A stretch of 64,000 nucleotides of DNA, taken from contig CAVXXT010000007.1 of the NCBI GenBank assembly GCA_963765815.1, positions 62,001 through 126,000 on the forward strand, in the 5' to 3' direction. Both the position numbers and the translations under genes were made by a program. Source of the stretch: DATLNF01 sp963765815 (lineage in GTDB: Bacteria > Actinomycetota > Actinomycetes > BP-191). The notes beneath the pieces were generated by a model. It was not told the origin of the DNA. It saw only the letters and a program-made list of their open reading frames with translations, and did no database searches. Positions 54,164 to 64,000 of this stretch are shown piece after piece (position 1 is the stretch's first letter; every line of letters begins with the position of its first letter).

Positions 54164-54186
54164 GCGCTCCCCCTGGTTGGACCCGT

Positions 54187-54351
54187 CCCGTTCTGGACGG
54201 CACTCCCCAGGTCGCACGACGTGCTGGCCACGCATAGCTGGGGTGTCGCGACACTACCGCCGGGCGGCGTCTCGCACTCCTTCGACGCCACCGACGAGTC
54301 CACCGCGACGTTCACCATCGGCGACGCGAGCTGCGTGACGCCGGTCAAGTA
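54187..54351 (+). other. Short open frame, possible remnant of an exported protein
   Basis: A plus-strand frame ends PPGGVSHSFDATDESTATF...ASCVTPVK, which reads like the end of a small secreted beta-protein, but there is no clear start, signal peptide or ribosome-binding site. It is followed by the hairpin at 54367. It may be a gene remnant or non-coding. Confidence 0.25.
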
Positions 54352-54366
54352 GCACCACGACGTACG

Positions 54367-54406
54367 ACGAGGGCCGGTCGCCGCATCCGCGGTGACCGGC
54401 CCTCGT
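54367..54406. terminator. Hairpin terminator between convergent units
   Basis: ACGAGGGCCGGTC (54367-54379) pairs perfectly with 54394-54406, and the inner CCGC/GCGG extends the stem. It is 16 bases after the vapC stop (minus strand). Confidence 0.65.
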
Positions 54407-54422
54407 GCTGGGCGACTCAGCT

Positions 54423-54830
54423 CTACGGGACCACGACGAACTTCTTGCCCTGCAGCGGCCTCAGGACGTCGAAGTGGCGATGATCCAGCGTGAGGATGGC
54501 GCGAGTGTCGAAGCGCTTGGCGAGCACGACCAACGACGCATCGGTGACGCCGAGCTGCTGGTCGGCGTACTGCTCGACGATCTGCGCGCAGGTGACGATG
54601 TCGGCCGCCGTCAGGGTCGGCAGCTCGTAGGCGCCGGAGCCCAGCTCCCGGAGAACCGCCAGCTCGGCGCCGACGCCGAGCCGGGTGGCGAGGAGGTAGT
54701 CGAGCTCGGCGACGACGAACGGGGAGACGACCAACGGCTCCTCCGCCGACTCGACCGCAGCCTTGACCCGCTCGTGCGCCGGCTCGGCCGCGTTGTAGTA
54801 CGCGAGCAACCCGCTCGTGTCAGCGATCAC
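54423..54830 (-). CDS. vapC: VapC-type PIN-domain toxin
   Basis: A 135-residue PIN-domain ribonuclease. The acidic metal-binding residues are visible in MIADTSGLL (Asp4), VVAELDYLL (Glu) and GVTDASLVVLA (Asp), with a fourth near TLDHRHF. Family toxins cleave RNA and are neutralised by VapB. Its GTG start at 54830 overlaps the stop of the antitoxin by four bases. Confidence 0.9.
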   Translation of the reverse strand: MIADTSGLLAYYNAAEPAHERVKAAVESAEEPLVVSPFVVAELDYLLATRLGVGAELAVLRELGSGAYELPTLTAADIVTCAQIVEQYADQQLGVTDASLVVLAKRFDTRAILTLDHRHFDVLRPLQGKKFVVVP

Positions 54831-55036
54831 CGCGTGCCGAAGCCGTCCAGCAGCTCATCGACGTGCTCCGCGATCGCTGGCCCGTCGACGATGCCGGCCC
54901 TCGGGCTGGGCCGACTCAGGCTGGCCGCCAACGCGAGCCGGATGACCTCGGCCTCCGGTATCCCCCGGCGACGGGCTTCGCGCTCGACCCCCGCCTTCAG
55001 CTCGTCCGGCAGGTACAGCGTGGTCTTGACCGACAT
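54827..55036 (-). CDS. vapB: Ribbon-helix-helix antitoxin partner of VapC
   Basis: A 69-residue protein with an N-terminal ribbon-helix-helix (MSVKTTLYLPDELKAGVE; GIPEAEVIRLALA) that would bind DNA and a C-terminal arm that should neutralise the toxin. The ATG at 55036 lies at the edge of a palindromic operator. The two genes form a classic type II module. Confidence 0.88.
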   Translation of the reverse strand: MSVKTTLYLPDELKAGVEREARRRGIPEAEVIRLALAASLSRPSPRAGIVDGPAIAEHVDELLDGFGTR

Positions 55037-55061
55037 GCCACATATGGTACCACCGGTGGCA
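55036..55061 (-). promoter_or_regulatory. Palindromic operator over the vapBC start
   Basis: TGCCAC (55036-55041) and GTGGCA (55056-55061) bracket a segment containing CCACCGGTGG and GGTACC. It overlaps the vapB start and is a likely binding site for autoregulation by the VapB-VapC complex. Confidence 0.55.
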
Positions 55062-55106
55062 CAGGGCGACGGGAGTGCTTCCTTGTGGAGGACGAGTCCG
55101 CGTGGT

Positions 55107-55319
55107 TCAGCGCTTGCGACGGTCCGCCCGGCGCAGCTCCTCTGGGACGTAGTCCTCCACGCGTAGGCGCCGGCGGTCCATGTATTGCATCGCCCGACCG
55201 CCGCGTGATCTGGGAAACCAGGATGACCCGCCCTTGTGCGAGGTGGGTGACTTGGCCACCAAGACCGCGAGCGCAAGCACGAGCGCACACCCGACGACGG
55301 CGCCGGCTACCGCGACCAT
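55107..55319 (-). CDS. Small single-pass membrane protein
   Basis: A 70-residue protein with one helix (MVAVAGAVVGCALVLALAV) and a basic cytoplasmic tail (RRRLRVEDYVPEELRR). A TTG start at 55349 would add ten residues. Function unknown. It is 71 bases upstream of vapB. Confidence 0.5.
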   Translation of the reverse strand: MVAVAGAVVGCALVLALAVLVAKSPTSHKGGSSWFPRSRGGRAMQYMDRRRLRVEDYVPEELRRADRRKR

Positions 55320-55375
55320 GCTGCGGACCTTACGCGCGGCGATCTTCAATCCGAGCGGACCAGCGACAGCCGGAG

Positions 55376-55429
55376 CAAGATCCTGGCTTCCAGCGCTTCG
55401 TTCGACGCTCGCCGAAAGCCAGGATCTTG
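55376..55429. repeat. Intergenic palindrome with 14-base perfect arms
   Basis: CAAGATCCTGGCTT (55376-55389) pairs with its exact complement at 55416-55429; an inner AGCG/CGCT pair extends the stem. It lies between ychF and the small membrane gene, both on the minus strand. Confidence 0.65.
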
Positions 55430-55497
55430 GTCACGGCCGGGGTTCGTCCCCGTTGCGCGCTGCGACTCCGCCGCTCGCCAGAGCTGGCGCGGGGCCC

Positions 55498-56571
<1,074 letters not shown>

Positions 56572-56675
56572 CAGCGCGCTCCCGATGACGCGACGGTCAC
56601 GAGCTGGTGGAGTTCGCGGGCTATGACCCCGCAAATCCCGCCAGCAATGGCGGTACGCCGGGCGTCGTACGTCAT

Positions 56676-58548
<1,873 letters not shown>

Positions 58549-58606
58549 GCGGGAACTCCGAAAAGTTGAGGTCGGGGACGTCGCCGCAGCGGGCAACCGG
58601 CTGATT

Positions 58607-59032
58607 CTACCGGCTTTCTGGGCTCATCAGCGCACGCAGGGCCTCGACCACCGGCCGGTCGGTCGGAATCCACGGCACGTCGTCGAGCTCGGTGACCGTG
58701 AGCCAGCGCGCTTCGGAGTGCTCGGTCAGGCCCAGGTCACCCGTCACCACGCGGGCGACGTACACCCGCAGGGTCAGCTGCCCGTCGACGGTCGGCACGT
58801 CGTCGCCGAGACGCCCGCCGACCTCGAGGGTGAGGCCGAGCTCCTCCTCGCACTCGCGCACGAGCGCGCCGGTCTCGGACTCGCCGGCCTCGACCTTGCC
58901 GCCGGGGAACTCCCACATCCCGGCCAGCGCCGGAGGCGCGCTGCGGCAGGTCGCGAGCACCCGCTGGTACGGCGGGTCACCGGCGAGGATCGCCGCACCG
59001 ACCACCACCTGGCGTCCGTCGTACGCGACCAT
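58607..59032 (-). CDS. Nudix hydrolase (MutT-like)
   Basis: A 141-residue enzyme with the Nudix box GGKVEAGESETGALVRECEE followed by ELGL, matching GX5EX7REUXEEXGU. It resembles MutT/NudG enzymes that hydrolyse oxidised or modified dNTPs; the substrate is not certain. The ATG at 59032 is divergent from the pterin dehydratase gene. Confidence 0.88.
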   Translation of the reverse strand: MVAYDGRQVVVGAAILAGDPPYQRVLATCRSAPPALAGMWEFPGGKVEAGESETGALVRECEEELGLTLEVGGRLGDDVPTVDGQLTLRVYVARVVTGDLGLTEHSEARWLTVTELDDVPWIPTDRPVVEALRALMSPESR

Positions 59033-59054
59033 GCAGGCAGTGTGCCGAAAGTGG

Positions 59055-59060
59055 CAGGCT
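59055..59060 (+). promoter_or_regulatory. -10-like CAGGCT of a leaderless transcript
   Basis: CAGGCT lies seven bases before the ATG at 59068, in the same spacing as the TAGGCT at 4794, with no ribosome-binding site. Confidence 0.4.
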
Positions 59061-59067
59061 TGGGCCC

Positions 59068-59394
59068 ATGCCGACACTCCTGGACGAGAACCAGCTGCGT
59101 GACGCGCTCTCCGAGCTGCACTGCTGGGAGGGCCACCGCGAGACCGGGATCCAGTGCCATCGCGACCTGCCAAGCTTCCGGCACGCGATCCGCCTGGTCG
59201 ACGCGGTCGCCGAGGTCGCGGAGGAGATGGACCACCACCCGAACATCGACATCCGGTTCCGGTCCGTGACGTTCGTGCTGTGCACGCACTCGTCGGGCGG
59301 GGTCACCGATCTCGACATCACGCTCGCGCGGCGCATCGACGGGCTGGTCGACGAGGTGTGCGCGGCCGACGAGAGCGCGGCCGCGGACGCATAG
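59068..59394 (+). CDS. 4a-hydroxytetrahydrobiopterin dehydratase (pterin carbinolamine dehydratase)
   Basis: A 108-residue protein of the PCD/DCoH family with EEMDHHPNIDIRFRSV (catalytic histidines) and THSSGGVTDLDITLARRID. It dehydrates 4a-hydroxy pterins; in bacteria its role is often in pterin recycling or unknown. It is followed by a second, divergent copy. Confidence 0.9.
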   Translation: MPTLLDENQLRDALSELHCWEGHRETGIQCHRDLPSFRHAIRLVDAVAEVAEEMDHHPNIDIRFRSVTFVLCTHSSGGVTDLDITLARRIDGLVDEVCAADESAAADA

Positions 59395-59448
59395 CGAGGC
59401 GGTCCTGGGGGCACGACGAGTGGTGACGCCCTGTCACAGGAGGAACCC

Positions 59449-60051
59449 GTGCCCACCGCCCTCACGCCCCAGCTCGTCGACAGCTCCCTCGCCGCCCTGA
59501 CCGACTGGGCCGGCGACACGTCCTCGATCCACCGGACGATCCGGCTCGACTCGCCGTCGCAGGTGGTCGACCTGATCTCGCAGGTCGACGCGTCGGCGCA
59601 GTCGCTGAACCACCAGCCGTCCGTGGAGCGGGACGGGACTGCTGTCACCTTCACGCTGACCACCCATGACGTGGGTGGCGTGAGCGAGGTCGACATCTCC
59701 CTCGCGTCGCGCATCAACAACCTGGCCGGCCGTCTGGTTGGCGCGCCGCCGACGCCGGCGCCGAAGACCGCGGTCATCGACGAGGCCGAGGCCGCGCGGC
59801 TCGCCTCAGGTCCCGGCAACAACCACCTCCCGTCGATCGTGATCGACCACGCCGGTGAGACCGCGACCGGGCGCACCCGCCTGCGCGGCATCGGCCGTAA
59901 AGGCGCCGGCGCCGGCCCCGGCGCGATCGGGGTGAGCTCGGTCGGCAACGACGGCCAGGTGCGGCCGGGAGTCGCCGTACCGGATCGTCGCCCCGGCAAG
60001 CCCGAGCCGGGCGTCGAGGCCGAGCAGGAGCCCACGCGTCGCACTCGGTAG
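59449..60051 (+). CDS. Second pterin-dehydratase-like protein with disordered tail
   Basis: A 200-residue protein whose N-terminal half is PCD-like (SLNHQPSVERDGTAVTFTLT; THDVGGVSEVDISLASRIN). The DHHP-type pair is changed to NHQP, so the first histidine is altered and activity is uncertain. The C-terminal 100 residues are Pro/Gly/Arg-rich and disordered. The GTG follows AGGAGG at 59449. It is a tandem paralog of the previous gene. Confidence 0.75.
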   Translation: MPTALTPQLVDSSLAALTDWAGDTSSIHRTIRLDSPSQVVDLISQVDASAQSLNHQPSVERDGTAVTFTLTTHDVGGVSEVDISLASRINNLAGRLVGAPPTPAPKTAVIDEAEAARLASGPGNNHLPSIVIDHAGETATGRTRLRGIGRKGAGAGPGAIGVSSVGNDGQVRPGVAVPDRRPGKPEPGVEAEQEPTRRTR

Positions 60052-60068
60052 GTCCGTCTCGTCTGCGC

Positions 60069-60121
60069 GGTTCTGTGTCCGGTGCCGCGGCGTGAGTCCG
60101 CACGGATCCGGACACAGAACC
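60069..60121. repeat. Intergenic palindrome with 14-base perfect arms
   Basis: GGTTCTGTGTCCGG (60069-60082) pairs with its exact complement at 60108-60121, just after the PCD-like gene, before the next gene on the same strand. Confidence 0.65.
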
Positions 60122-60136
60122 GACGGAGCAGCGAGG

Positions 60137-60142
60137 TAGCGT
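60137..60142 (+). promoter_or_regulatory. -10 element TAGCGT of a leaderless transcript
   Basis: TAGCGT is seven bases before the GTG at 60150 with no ribosome-binding site. Confidence 0.5.
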
Positions 60143-60149
60143 CGCGGCC

Positions 60150-61115
60150 GTGGGAGAGCTGGCCGAGGAGGTCCTGACCGCGGACGGTCTGCACGGCCGG
60201 CTGCCCTTGGGGGCGGAGCTGCCGCGGGTCGGGCGGATGTCGCTCGGGCCGGTGCTGGCTGCCTTCAGCCTGCGTCGTACCGCGATGAGCCACGGCTGGT
60301 GCGCACTCGCACCCACGGCGTACGACGACCGCCGCGACGCGCTGCATCGCACGCTGTCGCTTCCCGACGCCGGCCCCCTGACCGTCACCGTGACGCAGTC
60401 GAAGGACGGAAAGCTGCGCGCGTCGTGGGGACGGGTCGACGGGACCTGCGACGACCGGATCGAGATCAAGCGACAGCTGCGGCACATGCTCGCGCTCGAC
60501 GACGACCTGTCCGACCTGCACGCGCGGTGCGCGAAGGTGAAGTCGCTGCGGTGGGTGCGCGACCTCGGCGTCGGGCGGATCCTGCGGTCGCCCACCGTCT
60601 TCGAGGACCTGGTGAAGACGCTCGCGACGACCAACTGCTCGTGGCGGCTCACCGAGCTGATGACCGAGCGGATCGTCGATACGCTGGCCGTCGTCGGGCC
60701 CGCCGGTGAGCGCGCCTTCCCGCCGCCCTCGGCCTTCGTCGCCGCAGGCGAGTCGCACTTCACCGACGTGGTGCGCGCGGGCTACCGGGCGCGGGCGTTC
60801 GTCGAGCTGGCGCAGCGATTCGTCGACGGAGACATCGACTCCGACTCGTGGTTCTCGGCTGATCTGTCGGATGCCGACGTACTGGATCAGGTGAAGGCGC
60901 TGCGCGGCTTCGGGCCGTACGCCGCCGAGGGGATGCTCGGGCTGGTCGGCCGGCCGCGCGGGTTGGCGCTCGACTCGTGGATCCGGGCGAAGCTGCCGCG
61001 CATCCTCGGCCGCGAGGCGATGACCGACGCCGAGATCGCCGAGCGCTACGCGCCGCTCGAGCGCTGGGCGGGCCTCGGCCTCTGGCTCGAGCTCACCCGC
61101 GACTGGTTCGACTGA
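60150..61115 (+). CDS. HhH-GPD DNA glycosylase (AlkA/3-methyladenine type)
   Basis: A 321-residue base-excision repair glycosylase. The helix-hairpin-helix and catalytic Asp are in LRGFGPYAAEGMLGL and LALDSWIR. The N-terminal domain is an AlkA-like beta domain (LSLPDAGPLTVTVTQSKDG). It removes alkylated bases. The GTG at 60150 follows the leaderless promoter. Confidence 0.85.
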   Translation: MGELAEEVLTADGLHGRLPLGAELPRVGRMSLGPVLAAFSLRRTAMSHGWCALAPTAYDDRRDALHRTLSLPDAGPLTVTVTQSKDGKLRASWGRVDGTCDDRIEIKRQLRHMLALDDDLSDLHARCAKVKSLRWVRDLGVGRILRSPTVFEDLVKTLATTNCSWRLTELMTERIVDTLAVVGPAGERAFPPPSAFVAAGESHFTDVVRAGYRARAFVELAQRFVDGDIDSDSWFSADLSDADVLDQVKALRGFGPYAAEGMLGLVGRPRGLALDSWIRAKLPRILGREAMTDAEIAERYAPLERWAGLGLWLELTRDWFD

Positions 61116-61123
61116 CCTTCCCT

Positions 61124-61190
61124 TAAGTCGTGATCTTGTGGTCCGTCCACAGGAAGAACGCCTGTGGACGGACCACAAGATCACGACTTA
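61124..61190. repeat. 30-base perfect palindrome sharing the GATCTTGTGGTC core
   Basis: Thirty-base arms (61124-61153 and 61161-61190, loop AAGAACG) are perfect complements. The arm contains TGATCTTGTGGTC-CG-TCCACAG, the same core as the repeat at 31807-31892. It lies between the glycosylase and rmuC on one strand. Confidence 0.85.
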
Positions 61191-61259
61191 GACGGGGTGG
61201 GCGGCGGGCGGCGGGGTGTCCTCCGCGGATTTGTCGCAGGGCGCTGCCACGATCGGGGT

Positions 61260-62687
61260 ATGGACCTCACCGCTGTGCTCCTCGCGTCGATCACCGCCGC
61301 GCTCGGCCTGCTCGCCGGCTGGTCGCTGGCCCGCGGCCGCGCCGCCGCCGCCGTGGCCGCCGCCACTAGCGACGCGCAGTCTGAGACGGCCGAGGCAGTA
61401 GCAGCGCTGCAGGCCGAGCTGGCCGTGGCGCGCACCGACGCAGCGGTCGCCGTCGAGCGGCTGGAGAACGAGAAGTCGTCCGCCCAGCAGCGCCTCGCCG
61501 ACCTGCAGCGCAGCGAGGCAGAGCTGACCGACCGCTTCCGGTCGTTGAGCAGCCAGGTGCTCGAGGCCAACAGCGCGCAGTTCCTCGAACTCGCGCAGGA
61601 GACGCTGAAGGCGTCGCAGGCCGAGTCGAAGGCCGACCTCGAGCAGCGCCGCCAGGCGGTCGAGCACCTCGTCGCCCCCGTCAAGGAGTCGCTCGGCAAG
61701 GTCGAGGCGCAGCTGCAGCAGATCGAGGTCGCGCGTGAGGGCGCCTACCGCGGCCTGATGGCGCAGGTGAGCGAGATGCGCCAGACGTCGGCCGACCTGC
61801 GCAAGGAGACCGGTGCGCTGGTGACCGCACTGCGCAAGCCGCAGGTGCGCGGGCAGTGGGGCGAGATGCACCTGCGCCGCGCGGTCGAGCTGGCCGGGAT
61901 GGTCGAGCACTGCGACTTCACCGAGCAGGCCTCGACGACGACCGAGGACGGCCGGATCCGGCCCGACCTCGTCGTCCAGCTGGCCGGCAACAAGCGCCTC
62001 GTCGTCGACGCGAAGGTCCCGCTGGCGGCGTACCTCGACGCGGCCGAGGCCACCGACGACGCCGTACGCGAGGCACGGCTGAAGGACCACGCGAGGCAGC
62101 TGCGCACTCACGTCGACGCGCTCGCAGGCAAGTCCTACTGGGAGCACGTCGAGTCGACACCCGACTTCGTCGTGCTCTTCGTGCCGGGCGACTCGTTCCT
62201 CGCCGCCGCGCTCGACGCCGACCCGTCGCTCTACGAACACGCGGCGCAGAAGCAGGTGATCCTCACCACGCCGAGCACGCTGATCGGGCTGCTGCGCACC
62301 GTGGCGCACACGTGGCGGCAGGAGGCGCTCGCCGCCAACGCGCGCGAGGTTTGCGAGCTCGGCCGTGAGCTCTACAAGCGACTGTCGACCATGGGCGGGC
62401 ACGTCGAGGAACTCGGAAAGAGCCTCAACCGGGCGGTCACCCAGTACAACAAGACGGTCGGTTCGTTCGAGACCAGCGTGCTGCCGCAGGCCCGCCGCTT
62501 CCGCGATCTGAAGGTGACGGAGTCCGAGATCCCCGAGCTGGTCGGTGTCAGCGAGCAGCCGCGGCAGCTGGTCGCGCCGGAGCTCGTCGAGTCCGCAGCC
62601 CTGTCCCGTCCGGTGCTCGCGATCTCCCCGGCCGAGCCCATGTTCGAGCTCGACGACGAGCTGAAGCGGGCGGCTGGCCTCTCCTGA
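61260..62687 (+). CDS. rmuC: RmuC-family DNA recombination protein
   Basis: A 475-residue protein: an N-terminal membrane helix (LLASITAALGLLAGWSLA), a long coiled coil (about 35-200), and the RmuC domain with QWGEMHLRRAVELAGM and RLVVDAKVPLAAYL. RmuC is thought to be a nuclease-like protein limiting inversions and phage DNA. The ATG at 61260 is the first after the palindrome. Confidence 0.92.
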   Translation: MDLTAVLLASITAALGLLAGWSLARGRAAAAVAAATSDAQSETAEAVAALQAELAVARTDAAVAVERLENEKSSAQQRLADLQRSEAELTDRFRSLSSQVLEANSAQFLELAQETLKASQAESKADLEQRRQAVEHLVAPVKESLGKVEAQLQQIEVAREGAYRGLMAQVSEMRQTSADLRKETGALVTALRKPQVRGQWGEMHLRRAVELAGMVEHCDFTEQASTTTEDGRIRPDLVVQLAGNKRLVVDAKVPLAAYLDAAEATDDAVREARLKDHARQLRTHVDALAGKSYWEHVESTPDFVVLFVPGDSFLAAALDADPSLYEHAAQKQVILTTPSTLIGLLRTVAHTWRQEALAANAREVCELGRELYKRLSTMGGHVEELGKSLNRAVTQYNKTVGSFETSVLPQARRFRDLKVTESEIPELVGVSEQPRQLVAPELVESAALSRPVLAISPAEPMFELDDELKRAAGLS

Positions 62688-62772
62688 CTCGCCGCGCGAT
62701 GTCGTAGGCGAGCGCGCGGAGCCGCAATACCGTAGGTGCCGACAACCGCTCGCTTCGTGGAGGACCGTCGGC

Positions 62773-63249
62773 ATGCAGGAGACGTACTACTCGACTCCCA
62801 GCTTGCGGCTGCCCGCAGGAGCGCACGTCGGCGACCACCGCGGCCTGACCGCGACCGGGGCCGTCGCCTTCGCGCTCGGCTCGGGCATCCTCGGCGCGCT
62901 GATCGACGTCAACACCGGATCCGGCCTGCGTACGGCGTTCGCCGTCCTCTTCACCCTCGGCTGCTCGATCGCGGCGTACAAGGTGCACAAGGAGGACCTC
63001 GCAGCGGCCGTCGTCATCCCGCCGCTGGTGTACGTCGCGCTGGCGTTCTTCGCCGGGCTGGGCAAGGCCAGCGGGGTGGGCGGCAGCTTCCTGGTCGAGC
63101 AGATGCTCCAGCTCTTCTCCGCGCTCGTCCTCGGCGCGCCCGCGCTGCTGCTCGCCTCGGCCTCGACCGGCGTGATCGCCGGTCTGCGCTGGCTTGCGCT
63201 GCGCACGGCGGCCCTGGATGCCGCCCGCACCACGACGCCGCAGGGATAG
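62773..63249 (+). CDS. DUF6542 membrane protein
   Basis: A 158-residue protein with four hydrophobic segments (VAFALGSGILGALIDV; AFAVLFTLGCSIAAYKV; VIPPLVYVALAFFAGL), the DUF6542 pattern. In actinobacteria DUF6542 genes lie near ychF. The ATG at 62773 has GGAGGA upstream. Function unknown. Confidence 0.7.
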   Translation: MQETYYSTPSLRLPAGAHVGDHRGLTATGAVAFALGSGILGALIDVNTGSGLRTAFAVLFTLGCSIAAYKVHKEDLAAAVVIPPLVYVALAFFAGLGKASGVGGSFLVEQMLQLFSALVLGAPALLLASASTGVIAGLRWLALRTAALDAARTTTPQG

Positions 63250-63334
63250 CCCCGGCCCGTCACGAAAGCCTCCGCACGTCGTTGCGCACGCTGACGACGC
63301 CCGTCGCCCGATCGACGCTGCCCGGAGACCACCT

Positions 63335-64000
63335 GTGAACCAGACCGCCCTCGCCCGTCTCGGGCTGGCGGCTGCGCTGGCGGCGGCGGCCCTGATCGGC
63401 GCGCCCGCAGGAGCACGGACCTCGACGTTCGTCGACGCGCCCACGGTCCCGGTCTGCAACCTGACCGAGGCACCGGCCGGGCCGGCCGACGCCCCGCCGT
63501 ACAGCACCTCGCCGTGCACCGGAGTGCGCCCCGGCGCGGAGATCCTCACCGAGCACGGACCCTGCTCGATGGGCTTCCTCTTCAGCGGCCGTGACGGCCG
63601 GCGCTACATCTCCACCGCGGGTCACTGCGTCTTCGGCACCGAGGAGGGCGAGAAGAGCTGGTCCGACGGCACCGGCTCGGTCGCGTCCGACGCCGACGGC
63701 AAGCGGATCGGCACCGTGGTGTACGCGGTCCACCGGAAGATTCCCGCGCCGAGCAACGGCGTCACCGACTTCGCGCTGATCCGCCTCGACGTCGGCGTGC
63801 CGGCCGACCCGCAGATGTGCCACTTCGGCGGGCCGACCTCGCTCGACACCTCTGCCGACTCCACGACGCTGGTCTTCCAACACGTCGGCACCGGCATCGC
63901 CGGGCTGCGCGGACGCAGCGCCGTCGCTCCCGACGGCCTCTACCGGCCCGACTACGTCTACGCGCACGGCGTCGCGTCGTTCGGCGACTCCGGCGGCGCG
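63335..64000 (+). CDS. Trypsin-like serine protease, 3' end missing
   Basis: Visible are 222 residues from a GTG with GGAG upstream. A signal peptide (LGLAAALAAAALIGAPAGA) precedes a chymotrypsin-like domain. The triad is in place: His97 (STAGHC), Asp145 (TDFALIRLD) and Ser219 (FGDSGGA), with the window ending just after the GDSGG. Secreted. Confidence 0.85.
   Translation, partial: MNQTALARLGLAAALAAAALIGAPAGARTSTFVDAPTVPVCNLTEAPAGPADAPPYSTSPCTGVRPGAEILTEHGPCSMGFLFSGRDGRRYISTAGHCVFGTEEGEKSWSDGTGSVASDADGKRIGTVVYAVHRKIPAPSNGVTDFALIRLDVGVPADPQMCHFGGPTSLDTSADSTTLVFQHVGTGIAGLRGRSAVAPDGLYRPDYVYAHGVASFGDSGGA

Noticed and set aside
54187..54351. A real secreted mini-protein gene
   Set aside because: The reading frame has no convincing start, signal peptide or ribosome-binding site, so I list it only as a possible remnant.

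Overview
The window is very GC-rich DNA from an actinobacterium. It encodes mycothiol synthesis (MshB), an F420-type FrhB-like protein, a 7Fe ferredoxin, a FolP2-type protein, a DUF3117 protein and a SigE/RseA/HtrA/TatB envelope-stress module. Several neighbouring genes (dapD, dapE, LOG, folP2, DivIVA-like, DUF3117, a divergent O-methyltransferase, sigE, rseA, htrA, tatB) follow the broad order of Mycobacterium tuberculosis Rv1201-Rv1224, so this is a conserved chromosomal backbone with local insertions. The genus cannot be fixed from the sequence. A chemosensory operon is present but no flagellar genes.

Layout. 1-5.9 kb: a truncated secreted protein, then the envelope-stress operon (minus strand: sigE, zinc anti-sigma, RseB-like, htrA, tatB), with a GGAACC-N16-CGTT promoter before sigE and a divergent O-methyltransferase. 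5.9-8.6 kb: membrane protein, leucyl aminopeptidase (one frameshift), DUF3117. 8.7-15.8 kb: two large paralogous exported Ig-like surface proteins, each followed by or preceding a strong hairpin, and next to them an ECF sigma factor fused to a transmembrane segment and an extracytoplasmic domain. 15.9-23 kb: PaaX-like regulator and enoyl-CoA hydratase, SRPBCC, DivIVA-like, folP2, IscA-like, ferredoxin, DUF5666 and FrhB-like genes. 23-25.3 kb: an IS481-family element with a CCTAGC target duplication, beside a 1.1-kb cassette bounded by 53-bp inverted repeats that carries an AbiEi-like/nuclease-like gene.

25.3-33.9 kb: two LOG-family proteins, dapE, dapD, dapC and fdxA (lysine/peptidoglycan precursor branch), a transglutaminase-like gene group, pyruvate kinase and a flavin reductase. 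33.9-39.2 kb: a CheW, MCP, CheA-REC, REC-GAF chemosensory operon without cheR or cheB, carrying many frameshifts. 39.2-49.7 kb: DUF6113, mshB, a secreted zinc-protease-like protein, two HATPase regulators, a 1097-residue cyclase/AAA protein, a substrate-binding lipoprotein and an Asp-box (sialidase-like) protein. 49.8-55.4 kb: a third protein with the surface-protein C-terminal module, an MFS transporter, a septum-formation-like membrane protein and vapBC. 55.5-64 kb: ychF, typA (frameshifted), Nudix hydrolase, two tandem pterin dehydratase-like proteins, a HhH-GPD DNA glycosylase, rmuC, DUF6542 and a trypsin-like protease cut by the window end.

Three themes stand out. First, a likely surface-protein system: the tethered sigma factor plus proteins sharing a 190-residue C-terminal module. 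Second, a compact chemosensory pathway with a REC-GAF output. Third, many long intergenic palindromes, two of which share a core, and one of which contains the stop codons of both convergent genes. Frameshifts are concentrated in pepA, the chemosensory operon and typA, while the conserved protein sequence continues in the shifted frames. That pattern fits sequence errors or very recent lesions better than old decay. I saw no tRNA, rRNA or CRISPR.
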